Positions 10,672 to 24,300 of a stretch of DNA of 64,000 nucleotides are shown in pieces (within the stretch, counting starts at the first letter, position 1; every line of letters starts with the position of its first letter). The stretch is from Sisyra terminalis (lineage: Eukaryota > Arthropoda > Insecta > Neuroptera > Sisyridae): contig OY292275.1 in NCBI GenBank assembly GCA_958496175.1, forward strand, positions 60,465,701-60,529,700, in the 5' to 3' direction. Position numbers and translations under genes: made by a program. The notes under the pieces were generated by a model. It was not told the DNA's origin. It was given only the letters and a program-made list of their open reading frames with translations, and made no database searches.

Positions 10672-11985
10672 ATAAATTATTCGTATTCGTATTCGATTTT
10701 ATTTTTTATTTTTCCCCATTCAAAATGCATTAAATTTAATTCTGAAAATTCAATCAAAACAATGGCGGATTCGATTGTGACGTCACAAGCTCGATTTCCG
10801 AAGATTGCCGAAGGGGCCCAATCGGAAAGACTCGGAAATGCCATTTCCGAGGCGAAATCACAAAATAGCCCATTTTAGGGCATTTTTGGCAACTTTGAGG
10901 GCGAATATCTCCCTTATTATAGATCCCACAGGAACGTATGATGGCTCAAATGAAAGGGCTTGAATTACTCTATCGAACGGTACCAAAATCAGAGCGCTAA
11001 AGTTATAAATACAGATTTTGAAAATTGCATTTTTTGATCGCCGAGTCTAGACCCGTCGAAAAATTCAGGATTTTTCAATAATTTTGGGCAATAAAATTAA
11101 GTAAAAATATGATTTTTAGATAGAATGCGATGCATTAAAACCGAATATGCAATTAGATTTTCGATTAAACGTCTACTTTTCGAGTAATTAACGATTTTAG
11201 GGTCGCTTCATTACCTATCTAATTAGCCTGTGTCTGTCAACAACCTCCCAATTGAGCCAAAGAAAATCGATAGTACCGCCATCTGACCACAAAACGTTGA
11301 ACTATTTTGTGTCTTGGATAACTTATCCAAGATACAAACCTGTTTCGAAATAGTTCAGCGTTTTGCTGTCAGATGGCGGTACTATCGATTTTCTTTGGCT
11401 CAATTGGGAGGTTGTTGACAGACACAGGCTAATTAGATAGGTAATGAAGCGACCCTAAAATCGTTAATTACTCGAAAAGTAGACGTTTAATCGAAAATCT
11501 AATTGCATATTCGGTTTTAATGCATCGCATACTATCTAAAAATCATATTTTCACTTAATTTTATTGCCCAAAATTATTGAAAAATCCTGAATTTTTCGAC
11601 GGGTCTAGACTCGGCGATCAAAAAATGCAATTTTCAAAATCTGTATTTATAACTTTAGCGCCCCGATTTTGGTACCGTTCGATAGAGTAATTCAAGCCCT
11701 TTCATTTGAGCCATCATACGTTCCTGTGGGATCTATAATAAGGGAGATATTCGCCCTCAAAGTTGCCAAAATGGACCAAAAATGCCCTAAAATGGGCTAT
11801 TTTGTGATTTCGCCTCGGAAATGGCATTTCCGAGTCTTTCCGATTGGGCCCCCTCGGCAATCTTCGGAAATCGAGCTTGTGACGTCACAATCGAATCCGC
11901 CATTGTTTTGATTGAATTTTCAGAATTAAATTTAATGCGATTGGAATAGGAAAAAAAACCAATAAAATCGAATATGAATAATTTA
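10672..11985. mobile_element. Foldback element C, ~640-bp near-perfect inverted arms
   Basis: Left arm 10672-11308 and right arm about 11322-11985 are almost exact reverse complements with a very short centre. Shared landmarks include GTGACGTCACAAGCTCG, CGGAAAGACTCGGAAATGCC, CTTGAATTACTCTATCGA and TGACAGACACAGGCTAATTA. The 80-residue frame at 11669-11911 is only a translation of the arm. The high arm identity suggests a younger element than A or B, or recent gene conversion between arms. Confidence 0.85.
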
Positions 11986-11999
11986 TTTATTAATTAATT

Positions 12000-12960
12000 A
12001 ATTAATACATAATAAAAATTTAGAGCCTCCCGTGTCCTGTACGACTGTAGATGCATCTGCTTGGATCCAGCGATTCCTGTTGTCAATGAAATCCTTTCAG
12101 AATGGATCAAAATAAATTTTCCTATTACTGCTTGTTTTGCATTTCCGTCCTGTTGGTTTTCCCTCTTCATCCAATTTAAATAAAGGGTCTTTTTGCTTCG
12201 CTCCTTATTATTGCTTTACTGCCTTATCCTGATTTCTTTTAATTTTCTTGAAGCACCTGGAATAACCAAATTTGTGTTAATAAAACTGAAACTATAAATT
12301 AAACAATTAGATTTAATTAAAATTTACCTAATTAACTGTTTTCTCTGAATGTTTTTCCATTCAACTCCTGGTTATCGCCATAAATCGCCGATTAAAAGAT
12401 CCTATTGTTCTCTTTTCGAGGCAGATATACTCTGGTAAAATCCTTGATGCCTTTGTTAATGATTCTGCAATGTTGAATTGGTCCAGATCCAATATTTAGT
12501 TTTCCCAGCTTACCTACAAATAAATTGTATGAGTAAATGAAAAATTGAGAAGAGAAAATCTTAATATTACTAATACTCACCAATTTCTTCTTCTTAACAT
12601 TGTTGCCGATGTATCAGGATTAATATAGTTGCCACTCGGGGTATTCCAAATTCCTCAAGACCTGCATGATAGTCCTTCTTCAGCGTATACGCTCATTTGC
12701 TTGTTGTTCTTCGGACGCGAACTGTTGTCCACCAGCTTTCCCAACGATGATTCCTTTTCTCTTCAGGACATCCCTGTACCGTTAGTTTTTCCAGGGTATT
12801 GTTGACGCGGGATATAGAATGCACGAAAATCCGAATAATTGATCCATTCATTAGCAAATAGATCTCTGGACTGGCTTGACTTGGTTTAAGAAGAAAACAT
12901 TCGGTGTCATTAACCATTCTTGTTACTCCCAACAAGTTGGCCCAAATTTTATTCAATACT
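12000..12960 (-). pseudogene. Decayed multi-exon gene, family not recognised
   Basis: Minus-strand segments read like protein but need frame changes. 12956-12770 gives NKIWANLLGVTRMVNDTECF and IYLLMNGSIIRIFVHSIS; a +1 shift continues as YRDVLKRKGIIVGKAGGQQ with FASEEQQANERIR, then a stop; later YPEWQLY. An AATTG|GTGAGT donor (~12590), a TTATTTGTAG acceptor (~12514) and an exon encoding KLGKLNIGSGPIQHC with KGIKDFTRVYLPRKENN follow. After another intron-like gap (acceptor ATTCCAG near 12255) come KDPLFKLDEEGKPTGRKC and DFIDNRNRWIQADASTVV. Several stops and shifts interrupt it. The protein-like composition over four blocks argues for a real ancestral gene; I cannot name it. Confidence 0.5.
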
Positions 12961-12999
12961 AAAAATGTTTATCCTTTCCCAAGCGATTGGATATGTTGG

Positions 13000-15900
13000 T
13001 GCAAAATATATATTAATAAAATTTGCTAATTAACAAAATTAAGTAATAATTCTCATTTAAGTACAATAAAAACACAAAATCAAAACATAAATTTTTAACA
13101 CAATAACATAAGGAATAAGGACGTATGTACTCGTTTGTACATTACCATATTATAATACAAGAACAACACTTGATTGGAAATAGTGGAATTTAGTAAAAAA
13201 TTCATTAAAAATATAAAGTTTAATGAAATAAGTATTGAAGTGTTGCATTGTTATGTTTTTAAATGAAATCAAATAAATATCAAAATGATTTTCAACCACC
13301 AATTTGTTGCTTATAGTATTATCTATTGTTGAGTATAGAAAAAAACATTTTACAAGCATTGAGTCTGATTTCAATACTATTTTATCGCCACTACAACAAT
13401 ATGAAGTTATCAACTATATGTATTTACTTTAATCATTTAGTGTTGAATAGTTATTACAGTTTACTAGTTTAACTCAATTGATATTTAATCTTTACATAAT
13501 TTATAAGGAAAAACTCATTTAACATATTTTACCTACAAATTTTCTTTGTTAAGTATATTGAAATCAAAAGTGAATCTAAAAGTTAAAGTAATTGTAGAAA
13601 AAGTTCATTTAAAACATTATCAATGTCTTTTACATTTTAGCATTTGACTATCGTTAAATTTCTTAGTTTACAAACTAATAAACATTTTACTTAATCTTTT
13701 TAAGTAGATATTACTTTTGAGGAATTGAATAATGTAAATATGCATATTTTTAAAACTACGATTAAATTTTTAAATGATAAAATCAAAATGATTTGTCAAT
13801 AGAAAGTTAAAAACAGTCATAATAAAAAAACATGAGCTTAAAGGTAATTAAATATAAAATTGAAATAACCAGTAGTGAATTTGTTTAAATTGGGAGGAAA
13901 ATATAAATTTCATACAGTAAATAGAGCTAGGTACTGTTGTATAACAGTTTACTTTAAATTTTAATTTAAACTAAAATCATTTTTCTCGTATTATTCAAAT
14001 GAAAGATAATTTCTTCTCACTTTAACAGTTAGCTCACTTATACTTAGAATCCTTAGGCCTTATTTATTTATTATTATATTTTTTCCTTAACTATAAAGCA
14101 GCCATTCATATTCCTTCAATTCCAAATCAAATGAAAAATTTAAATGACATTATTATGCTTAACATTTAAGAGCTTAGAATTATTATGAACCATTCCATTC
14201 AAACTTATGGAGTTTAAATTATATTTTCATAAAAATATAGGCATCAAATACCATTGGCAATTAATTGATCGATCAAGTCAAGCATTGTTTTTAGAGTATA
14301 ATGCATTATAGCAATATTACAGGCAATAAAAATTATGTTCAACCATTGTCTTACAAAAAATAATAAAAAACCATTTAGTTAAAAAATTTCTCACGTTAAA
14401 ATCAATACAAGGATATAAGTAACTAACTTAATTCAACTTTTAAGTTAGCATTAATTTTGAATAGAAAATATTTTCATCTACAGTTAAGTAATAGCGAAAA
14501 GAACTAACTGTCAAGTATTTTGCGATTAACAATAAAAATTATTAAAATGTAATCTTTATTTTTATAACATCACATTCAAAGAAGAATGATTTTAAAAGTG
14601 GACAGTAAATTATTTCTTTAGGTTTGTCCTAATATTGTGTACTTAACGTGAGGTATATACAATTCGGTCTAGTTTTTCTCGAAGAAACTAAGATCAATGG
14701 ATATTAAATGGAAAATAACTAAAACAGTTGTCCTTGATCTATTTCTCCCTTTCCTTAAATTATAACATAATAAGTTAATTGAAATAAGGCAAATATATTA
14801 GGAGCTTTCGCCTAAATTTCGTATTTCAATGTAAAGTTAACAAGGAAATCTGTTCCCAGTTAATTTCCATTATATTTTGCCATAAAAAATCATACCCACT
14901 TCACTATTTTTAGTCTTAATGCATTCCTTTGCAAAACAATAATTTGCGATGCTTTAAAAACGAGTTGATTTATTTTTTTAACCTAAGTTCTACTTGCATT
15001 TAACAAACATAATAACTCCTAGAATTGACAAAAGTTCAAGTCAGTGTATATAATTGCCAGAACAATTAAATAAGAGTATCTACATAGTTTATAAGATAAA
15101 TTAACCTCAACGATCTTTATCTTAAAAATATGTTTTACACTTCTAAAGACTCATAAATTGAAGAAGAATTAAAAACATACATGTTTATCTTTAAAATTTG
15201 TTCCTTTTTTTTAGATAACTATTGACTTATTTTCTCCAATTGCACAACACAACAATGCAAGTAATTGTTTAAATGTAAAAAGGTCAAATTTAATTCATAG
15301 TCAAAAACAATTCAGAAAAATATAGAAACTTTACCGAAATTCACATATTGAGAACTTAATAATTGAAAGTAAACTTAATTTTAAGTTTTGCCAAAAACAA
15401 AAATATTTGTCAGACATATTCCAATGCAGACATATTTTTTTTAAAAGAAAATCAATTCTAATTTTTTAACTATAAAATTTTAAAAAAAATGCAAAACTTT
15501 TCATTAGATTTTCTTTCATATATTAATTATTTCTCAATATATTATTTCTTAAAGGTAATTTCTAGTCTTAAAAATCTGTTTTTAAATTTCAAAACATTTC
15601 AAACTCAGTATAAAAGAAAAATATGTTTTAAAGATCACAACCAATATTAACTAAGAAAATATGTTGGTTTTTCAAACGGAATTTTAAATAAGAACTAATA
15701 ATTTTAAAAGATATAATATAATAGAAGCAATTAAATATGCCTTTAAATTGATAGTGAAAAATTAAAGCTCAAGATAGAAAAATGCAAATAATCGTAGATG
15801 ATTTAAAGCTAAATATTAAAATTATTTAGACATTAAAGATCAACTTTGTCAATTTAAGGGCAATTACACATATTTGAAGAAAACTTAAACCATTAACATG

Positions 15901-16150
15901 GAAATATATAAATTTGTCTTATAATTAAAATGTCGAAATCTAAAATTCTTCAACATTACTCTTCAGAAATATGCAAAAGACGAAATGTTGTTGATTAACT
16001 GCAATACACATATTTCTTTTCCTTTCTTCCATTTACTTTTCATATTGTATCTTGCTGTATTATATATAGATACGTTTATAAGATGAGGCTAAAATAAAAA
16101 GTAAAAAAAAAATCAATAATGAGATTAGCAAAGAAATTAAATTCTTACAT
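13000..16150. other. Long AT-rich stretch without recognisable genes
   Basis: No spliced gene can be built. The longest frame (13413-13150, minus, 87 residues, hydrophobic and AT-driven) has no partner exon or family. No strong tandem or inverted repeat is seen. Confidence 0.5.
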
Positions 16151-17000
16151 TACGTAAATAAAAGTTCTTCTAGATTTAACATTGAAACTATCCAATTTCC
16201 TTTTTGAAGAAGCTGTTATAAGAACCTGAAGAATGTTACCTCCCTCTTTCCATATTTTAAAATCTTTACAAGTTGTTGGAACGGCAGTTGAGTTTGATAC
16301 CCACAAAACACGGACTTATTACATGCATTGGCAAATCATTTATACTAAAAATACAATAAAGATTAAATCTTGTTTCAATTGGTAAACTTTGATTTTTTAA
16401 TAATAATCAACTTTAATATAAAAAGTCAATAGTAGGTATTGAAACTTTACCTCGTGATATCGATGTCTATTATATGTGCAATTTCGAATGTTCAACTTAT
16501 TTTCATTTCAACAAACATTTCCGACTTCTCCTTGACCATAATTATAAAAAGATAAAAACTTTTAACAAAAAAATTAATGTTTTTTATCCGGGTTTAATAC
16601 CTTCTAGAAACATTGTCTTAATTTCCACAAGAACCATGGTAAGTCCTTATAACTCCTTTTCCGTACAAAATCGCTAAACTGTTAGTAGCAGTTAGTTGGA
16701 AAATTCATTTAACTTAGCTTCATTGCAGTAGTCATCAAAAGCTCAGCTTCAACTCGTCATCAGCCACAAGTGGTCCGGTAATCCAATGATCCAATAATCG
16801 AACTGCTCCAAGTCCTTGATTTCTAGAAAACACATAAATTGTTGCAAAACGAAAACAACCATACGATGGACTATGATAACTTTTTTAAGTCAACTCGACA
16901 AAAAATATTACAATTATTCAATAAAAATTAGCTGTATATGTACAAAAAAGACAATGGTAACATACAGTTACCTTTTTTCGAAATATTTCCCTAATTACTA
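16150..17000 (-). pseudogene. Copy D of a triplicated minus-strand multi-exon unit (5' part), decayed
   Basis: The exon-like block gamma, 16822-16601, begins after TTTTCTAG and ends at G|GTATTAAA. It reads IKDLEQFDYWIIGLPDHL, then with one shift DFVRKRSYKDLPWFLWKL. Downstream on the minus strand, 16350-16140 reads LPMHVISPCFVGIKLN and, after decay, ILQVLITASSKRKLDSFNVK ending with a stop. Homologous blocks with the same boundary dinucleotides occur at 20234-20011 and 24112-23889. No copy is intact. Function unknown. Confidence 0.4.
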
Positions 17001-19200
17001 ATGGTAAAACTTGGATTGAAAGTCAACAAATACCAAAAGAGTTACTGCAAGTTTCGCAATATAAAAACTGAAAATTCTGCATTAAATACTTAAAAATATG
17101 TTCATATAAAGAATGCTTAGCATCGTTAGTGCATTAGTACTGGAAAAAATTGTAAAAATTGGTTTACAAATAAGTTACATATACCTCAGTAATGGAGTGG
17201 AAGGGACCCGCATTTGGTTTAACGATTAACAAAGTTTTGGCTTACTTGACTAAATATAATTTGTTCAAAATGTAAATTAAAGCTCAAACTTTAATTGAAA
17301 ACACTTTTTCGGTGGAAAAAACTTATTAAAATGGAACAAAACTTTAAAGAATATTTGCAAATTTTGGGCAAAGCAAAATCAACAAAACAACAAGTGAACA
17401 TTTCAATAAACAAATAAACAAGCGAAAAGTTTGGGGAGTGAGTCGAATTTAAAATCGAACACCAAAAGTCCCTAAATGTAGAGAGACGTATTTCTTTGAT
17501 TAAATTTTACTTTATAAACCAAAATGGTGGGTTTATTTTTCTATTCAAAATTAATAACTAAATACTGAAATAAAGAAAAATATATATAATATAATTTTCA
17601 TTGAATTTTAATGAAATGCTAAAATTTAGAAACTCTGGATGTCATTGTATGAGGTCACATTTCTGATCCCATTTTCATAAGGCCCCGTATCAATGAAAAT
17701 AAAATTTATTTTTGCTTCAAAAGAATATTTTTTTTTTCTTTATTTCTTGACAATTCATTTGATTCATTGATTAATTTCAATAGACTTTTTGCCAGATGAT
17801 TTCCAATAAGAATGTACCTTATTGTGGCACTTACAACGTTCATCAATTTCAGTCAATTAGAACAGAAGAATTGTTAAACTATTGACAATGGAAAACACCA
17901 ATTTAAAGTCTTAAATAGATCGATATAAATATTTCAAGTTTAAAGTTCATTTTTTTAATACTCAAGTCTTTAACTATTTGTTCATATTGTAATTATAAAA
18001 TAAAACTATTAATTAAATATCGTTAATTTATCTTCGATTGCTTAGTTACACAATTTTTCATGTAGGCATGTAATAGAATTAGACCATACCAATTTTTCAA
18101 GTTTCTATAGAAATCATATAGAACTCATCTTTGAATAAATCTTTTAAAATAAAAATACGGTTTGGGTAATTGATGTTGCAGAAATTTAGTAAACTTGAAC
18201 TTCAATTACTTTATAAGCTACTTGTACTCATCAAATCATGGGTTTTTAAATATACAGTCAATTAGTATCTCAAGGTCTTTGGAATATTAGGCTATACAAA
18301 AATTACTTTCTTCTATAATAGTTTCCCCTTCATTTCATCATAACATTAAAGTTTAAAAATATTTCTTTTCTTTTGGGAGAAACACGGAGAATAAGACTTA
18401 ATTAGAGCTTCATTTCTTTAAAGCAAAAAATGATTCATTTAAAATAACAAATTAAAGACTACAATCGTTCAAATATGACTCATATTTCACCAGAGAATTT
18501 CATGGAGAAACAACTTATTATTTGTACGATTATTTTGATTTTGTCACCTGTAAGGTGATATATATTATGATAAAGTTTTCTAGATGCATTACAATTTGTG
18601 CACTATCAATTGAAGGTAGTAAATTTATTATCATAATATCGGTTTCAATTTTTGTCAATGGTTATCTTCATTATTGTTAACAAAGGTCGAATTGTCTCAG
18701 TGGGATATCAACATTTAATATATGTACATAGGTAATCCCATTAGATAAAATAAAAAAGATTTAATCCAATTAGTTAATGACATAAAACTTAAGCAGCATT
18801 TAAAAAGATAATTTGACAATTTTTGAAAAAAAAAAATAAACGTTTCTCATTATGTTTTTCAATCCAAATTCTTCATTAAACGTTTAATTAAAAATATGAA
18901 CACATTTCAATTTGATTGGACCTTTTTGCTAAATTATTTATATTTTAATAAGATTTTGGAGCTTTACTGAATACTATTTAAATACTTAATTTTACGTAAA
19001 CAAGTTAATGATTTTCTCTTCCTAAATAACAACTTAAGTAACTTTTCATTGTAAGAAAAAGTATATATTTTGTCTTAAGATTGTATCTAATGAATATTTT
19101 TCATTTCTCTCCTAAAATCTTTGTTCAATCAATCAATCAAGTGTTCTATTTAATAGAAATAAAAAGATTTTTATATTCTTGTACCTCAGGAATTTAAGTT
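17000..19200. other. Duplicated non-coding spacer of the ~3.5-kb unit
   Basis: No gene. Landmarks such as TAGAGAGACGTATTTCTTTG (~17478) and CACTTTTTCGGT (~17303) recur ~3.4 kb further on at ~20915 and ~20724, showing that the spacer was duplicated with the exon blocks. Confidence 0.6.
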
Positions 19201-20400
19201 TGGTGTTATCATTTTAAAAATAGATCTTATTCATGGATTTGAATTATTGTTGCGTTTTTAATTTCTAGGAACCAAAGTCCAATTAATGTGTCGATTTTTC
19301 TGGCTATCTGCTCGTACTTGAATTGTAAAGTTCTTGGATGTTGATTTTGCAAGATCGCTGATATATCACTGAGAATGATCCGTTAATTTTTATTCCATTA
19401 ATCCTTGATGGAAGAACTTTTGGTGGTCTTTTGATTTGCGTAGATAATGATATTTTTTGCAAGCATTTATAAAACATCAAGCCATACTCCATATAATGGA
19501 GAAATCGGTACTGATTTCCTTGACAAAATGTGTGAGTGGATAGTTCTTCTAGCATCCTGGTGATCCGTTCTTAACCTCGTCAAAAATACTTCCTTTCGCC
19601 TAAAAAATTTGTCAATATTACTCATCAATTTTACCACTTTAATTTTGAATAATTTTTAAATAGTATTGAGACAAATCTTACCTACGTTCCCTTGTGTAGT
19701 TGACATTTTTTTAAATGAGTTCATGTGGGGGTATAGTAGGCTCCATTACTACATGTCCTTTGGCAATACCTCGACTAGGTCTTCTTTTTTGTCGCTCTCA
19801 TTTCCTAAGTGGTTTAAAGTCCATGAAGAAAGATCCTAATGAAGCTCTCATGAGAATACTTTCTTCTCTCCACATTTTAATATCTTGACAAGTTATTTGA
19901 TCAATTTATTCTTTTCTTTGGCCAACATTTTTGATTTTTCCTAGACCATAAGTCTAAAAAAGACCACAACTTTTAGTTAAACAATAAATGTTTTTACCCA
20001 CGTTTAATACCCTTAAGAATCATGTTGTAATTTTCACAAAACCCTGTAGAAGACCCTTGAATCTTCTTTTTCGTACAAAATCGATAAAACTTCGCTTAGA
20101 GTTGGAAAATTCTTTTAGAAAAATCATTTAACTTTGATTGATTGAAGTCGTCATCTAGAGCTCAATTTCAGCTGGCCAGCAGCCACACGTGGTTCAATAA
20201 CATAATAATTGAACTGCTCCAAGTCCTTGGCCACCTAGAAAACGTAATAATTGCTGTAAAGCGAAAACGACAATGGTTGGACAGTGATGACTGTTTTAAG
20301 TAAATTTCACAGAAAATATTATCAATCATACGATAAAAATTAGCTGTATTTGTACAAAAAGGATCGTAGTAACCAACAGTTACCATTATTAAGAGTATTT
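19200..20400 (-). pseudogene. Copy C of the triplicated unit, all three block types, decayed
   Basis: Order on the minus strand: gamma 20234-20011 (VAKDLEQFNYYVIEPRVAAG, then FIDFVRKRRFKGLLQG); middle block about 19960-19682, ending at TAG|GTAAGATTT; terminal block beta from 19599 after TTTTTTAG to about 19230. The last part of beta is open and reads LQFKYEQIARKIDTLIGLW then FLEIKNATIIQIHE and a stop. Stops and shifts interrupt the rest. Matching pieces with the same splice-like boundaries in copies B and A support an ancestral gene with at least three exons. Family unknown. Confidence 0.45.
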
Positions 20401-22780
20401 ACCTACTCATTATTGGTAAAACTTGGACTATAAGTTAACAAATACCGTAAATAATTAATCAAACTTTACAATGTAAAAAATTAAAACTTCTGCATTTAAC
20501 ACCCAAAACATGTATATAAAGTATGCTTAGCATTGTTACTGCAATAATTGCATTCGAAAATAAGGGAAAATAGGTTTATAAAAAAGTTGTTACATACGCA
20601 ATATAGCAGTAATGGAGTGAAGAGGACGCGAATTTCGTTTAACTGTTAACAAAGTATTTTACTCACAAGACCAAAAATAAGTTCTTGTAAATGTAATTGA
20701 AGGCCTTAGCTTTAATTGGAAACACTTTTTCGGTTGAAAAAAACTTATTAAAATGGAATAAAACTTTAAAGAATATTTGCTAAATTTGGGCAAAGCAGAA
20801 TCAACAAAGTAACGAATGAACATCGCAATAAATAAACCAAACGAGCGAAGCGTATTTTGGGGGAAATTCGATTTTGAAATTGGTCAAATTGGACACCAAA
20901 AGTTACTAAGTGTAGAGAGACGTATTTCTTTGATTACATTTTACTTTATAAACCAAAATGGATGTTTCTTGTATTTAAAATTTATAGAATAAATAAAATA
21001 ATATAATTTCTTTGAATTTTAATTAATTATTTAGCAGAATTTGACTAAACCCTACATATAATCCACCTATAAGAGACATTAATATCTACCAAATTTTCAC
21101 TTTCCAAAACAAGGAGAAAATAAATTCATATCTACAATTGCCCCAAAAGAGTTTAAATTTTTTTCTTCATTTCTTAACAATTCATTTTATTCATCGATTA
21201 ATTTTCGATTGATTGATTTTCTTTTAAGATGGTTTCCTATAATGACCTAATGGTATTTACAATGTTAAACCATTGAAAATGAAAAATTTATATTTAAAAT
21301 GTAAAATAGATCGAAACACATATTTCAAGCTATAAAGATATCCACCTTCTATATTAGTTATTTAATTCTTTTTATTATTTGTCAAAATAATAAAAATCAT
21401 ATCTACATTCTACATATACCCATCATATACTATAACTGATATGCATATACCATATACACATACCATCATATAAAATAAAACTTGGTAGATATAAATTAAA
21501 AATCGTCAATAAATCTCTAATTTGAAAATGTTTAGTTAGTTACCCAACTTTTCATATATCATTAGTCCTTTGCTGTTTTCAGATTCCATATGAAACTAGT
21601 TGAATCTTATGTAACTCAAATTTCAATAAATTTGTATATAATTTATATATAAAGGTTTAATTGGTGTTTTGCATTTTAATAGATATAGGGTATGAACTTG
21701 AACATCAATTACTACTTGTATAAACCACTTAAATTCATCAAATCATAGTTTTTCTGTAATAACTCTACAATTAAGTAGTATCTCAATGCTTTTCGTAGAT
21801 TAAACAATACAAAAACTATTTTTTTCATCTGCATGTGTTTCCCATTACTATATCAATAATAAATTAAAGTCAAATTTTCTTTTCTTTTGGGGGAAAACAT
21901 GGAGAACAAGACTTAGCAATTTAGGCATTAATTCTTCAAAACAAAAATTGATCTATTTAAAATGTCCAACTAAAGATAACAATCGTTCAAATATGACTTT
22001 TATTTCACCAGCAGAGAATTATGAGGAGAAACAAATCAATATTTGTACGATTATTTTACAAAAATTTCAACCATATTTTAATAGCTTTGTCACCTTTATG
22101 GTGAGAGGATTCAATAATAGTTTCTGAATGCATTTTTGAAATTGTACAGTAATAAATGTAGGTAAATTAATTTTAGTATCATAATATCACTTCACACTTT
22201 TGTCAGTGGTTATCTGTATTAGGTTTAACAAAGGTCGGATTATCTTTATGGGATAATCCCAATATTTAACATAAAATTGGTAATCCAATTAGATAAAATA
22301 ATAAAAGAGTTAGTCTAAGCAGTTAGTGGCATAATTCTTTAGTAGCATTTAAAAACACAAATTGATAATTTTTGAAAAAGTAACTTTCCGCATTAAATTT
22401 TTCAATCAATGTTTGATTGAAAATATCGAACAAATTTCAATTTAAATGGCAGTGATTGATTGATTTTATTTCTATTTTAATAAAGTTTTAAAGTTTTGCT
22501 GAACACTAATTAAGTACTTAATTTTATGTAAACAAGTTAATGATTTTCTTTTCCTAAATAACAACTTAAATTACTTTTCATTGAAACAACAAGATTATAT
22601 TTTGTCTTAAGATTGAATTTTTTTCACGGAGGATTTTTTTCATCTCTCTCCTAAAACCTTTGTTCAATCAATCAATTGTTCTATTTAATAGAATTAAAAA
22701 CGTTTTTATATATTTGTACCTCAGGAATTAAAGTTTGGTGATTTCATTTTGATAATAGATCTTATTCACAGCTTTGAATT
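20400..22780. other. Second duplicated non-coding spacer
   Basis: Collinear with 17000-19200 (TAGAGAGACGTATTTCTTTG at ~20913, CAATCGTTCAAATATGACT at ~21980 versus ~18460). A CATATAC-rich patch lies near 21400-21470. No gene seen. Confidence 0.55.
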
Positions 22781-24300
22781 ATGGTTGCATTTTTAATTTC
22801 TAGAAACCAATACTCGATTATTGTGTAGAGTTTTCTGGCCATCTGCTCGTACTGGATTTGTAAGATTCTTGGTAAATAAAGTTTTTCAATATCTTAATGT
22901 GATTGTCCCTCTTCCAGCCTATTGTAGCTAGTTTTTAACAAACATTTAAAATGATTCTGTTGGGGTTGGAAAATCACTGATATATCACTGAGAATGATTC
23001 GTTAATTTTTCTTTCTGTAATTCTCGATGGAGGGATTTTTGGTACTGGTTTGTATTGCGTATATTGGATCCTCTTTGTAATCATTTAGAAAACATCTAGT
23101 CATTCTCCCTATAATGGAGAAATCGATACTGATTTTCTCGAGTAAATATTTGAGTAGATCGCTCTTCTAGTTCTTTGCTGATTCGTTCTTAAGCTCGTCA
23201 ACACCACTTTCGTTCACCTACAAAAATTTCCAAAAATCAATCATTGCTCTTTCCATCTCACCTCACCTCGATTTTGATTAATTTTTAAATAGGTTTATGA
23301 TAAATCTTACCTACGTTCCCTTGTATAGTTTCCGTTTCACTTAAATGTTCACATGTGGTGGTATAGTTGCCTTCATTACTATATGTTCTTTGGCAATATC
23401 TCGATTGGCTACTAGGCCTTTTTTTTGTTGTTCTCATTTCCTACGTGGTTTAAAGTCCACGAAGAAAGATCCTAATGAAACTCTCCTGAGAATTCGAAGA
23501 ATGCTACCTTTTCTTCTCCACATGTAAATATCTTTACAAATTATTTGAATTGCAGTTGGTTATTTACATAACGCGGACTTCCTACGTACATTTGTCAATC
23601 ATTTATGCTAAAAAATAAGACACAGATTCTATCTAGAGGTCTCAAACTTTATATCTACTTTGTTCTTATAAGTTTTAACAAGTTTATTAGAAAAAGACAA
23701 TAGTAGATACTGAAACTTTACCTCGAGAGTTCGGAGACCATTTTTGAGACATTTCGAGTATTAAACTTATTTTCATTTCAGCAAACATTTCCCACTGACT
23801 TTTCCTTGACCATATATCTACATAAAGAAGAAAGACAACAACTTTAAGTTAAACAATCAATGTTTTTACCTACCCTAACTTTATATACCTTTTAGAAACA
23901 TTTCTTTTAATTTCTCCGAACACCTGTTGAAGATCCTTGATCTTCTTGTTCGTACAAAATCGATTAAACTTAGGTTATAGTTGGAAAATTCGTTTAACTT
24001 ATAACTTGATTGTCGTAATTGTCATCAAGACTTCGGCTTCAACTGACCATCACCCACCATTGATGTGTGGTCCGATAATTCAATAATCGAACTGTTCCAA
24101 GTCCTTTACTACCTAAAGAAAATAATAATTGCTGTAACACGAAAACAATAGTACGTTGGGTATATGATGAACATACGAAACTTTTTTAAGTAAATTCCAC
24201 AGGAAATATTATCAATCATACAATATAATATAGCTACATTTGTACACAAAGGGCAATTGTAATATGTTATTACCTTTTATAAAACTATTTCACTGATTTC
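22780..24300 (-). pseudogene. Copy B of the triplicated unit, decayed
   Basis: Gamma 24112-23889 starts VVKDLEQFDY, has a stop, and ends with the clean run YKLNEFSNYNLSLIDFVRTR then FNRCSEKLKEMFLK before G|GTATATAA. The middle block (about 23620-23311) ends at TAG|GTAAGATTT. Beta starts at 23217 after TTTTTGTAG and includes KNPSIENYRKKN, RIILSDISVIF and QYEQMARKLYTIIEYWFLE, with internal stops. The opposite strand of the middle block is also open for 60 codons (23345-23527), so strand assignment rests on the conserved splice-like boundaries. Confidence 0.45.

Noticed and set aside
11669..11911. 80-codon frame in foldback C
   Set aside because: Lies wholly in an inverted-repeat arm; the mirrored arm gives no matching frame of interest and no family is recognised.
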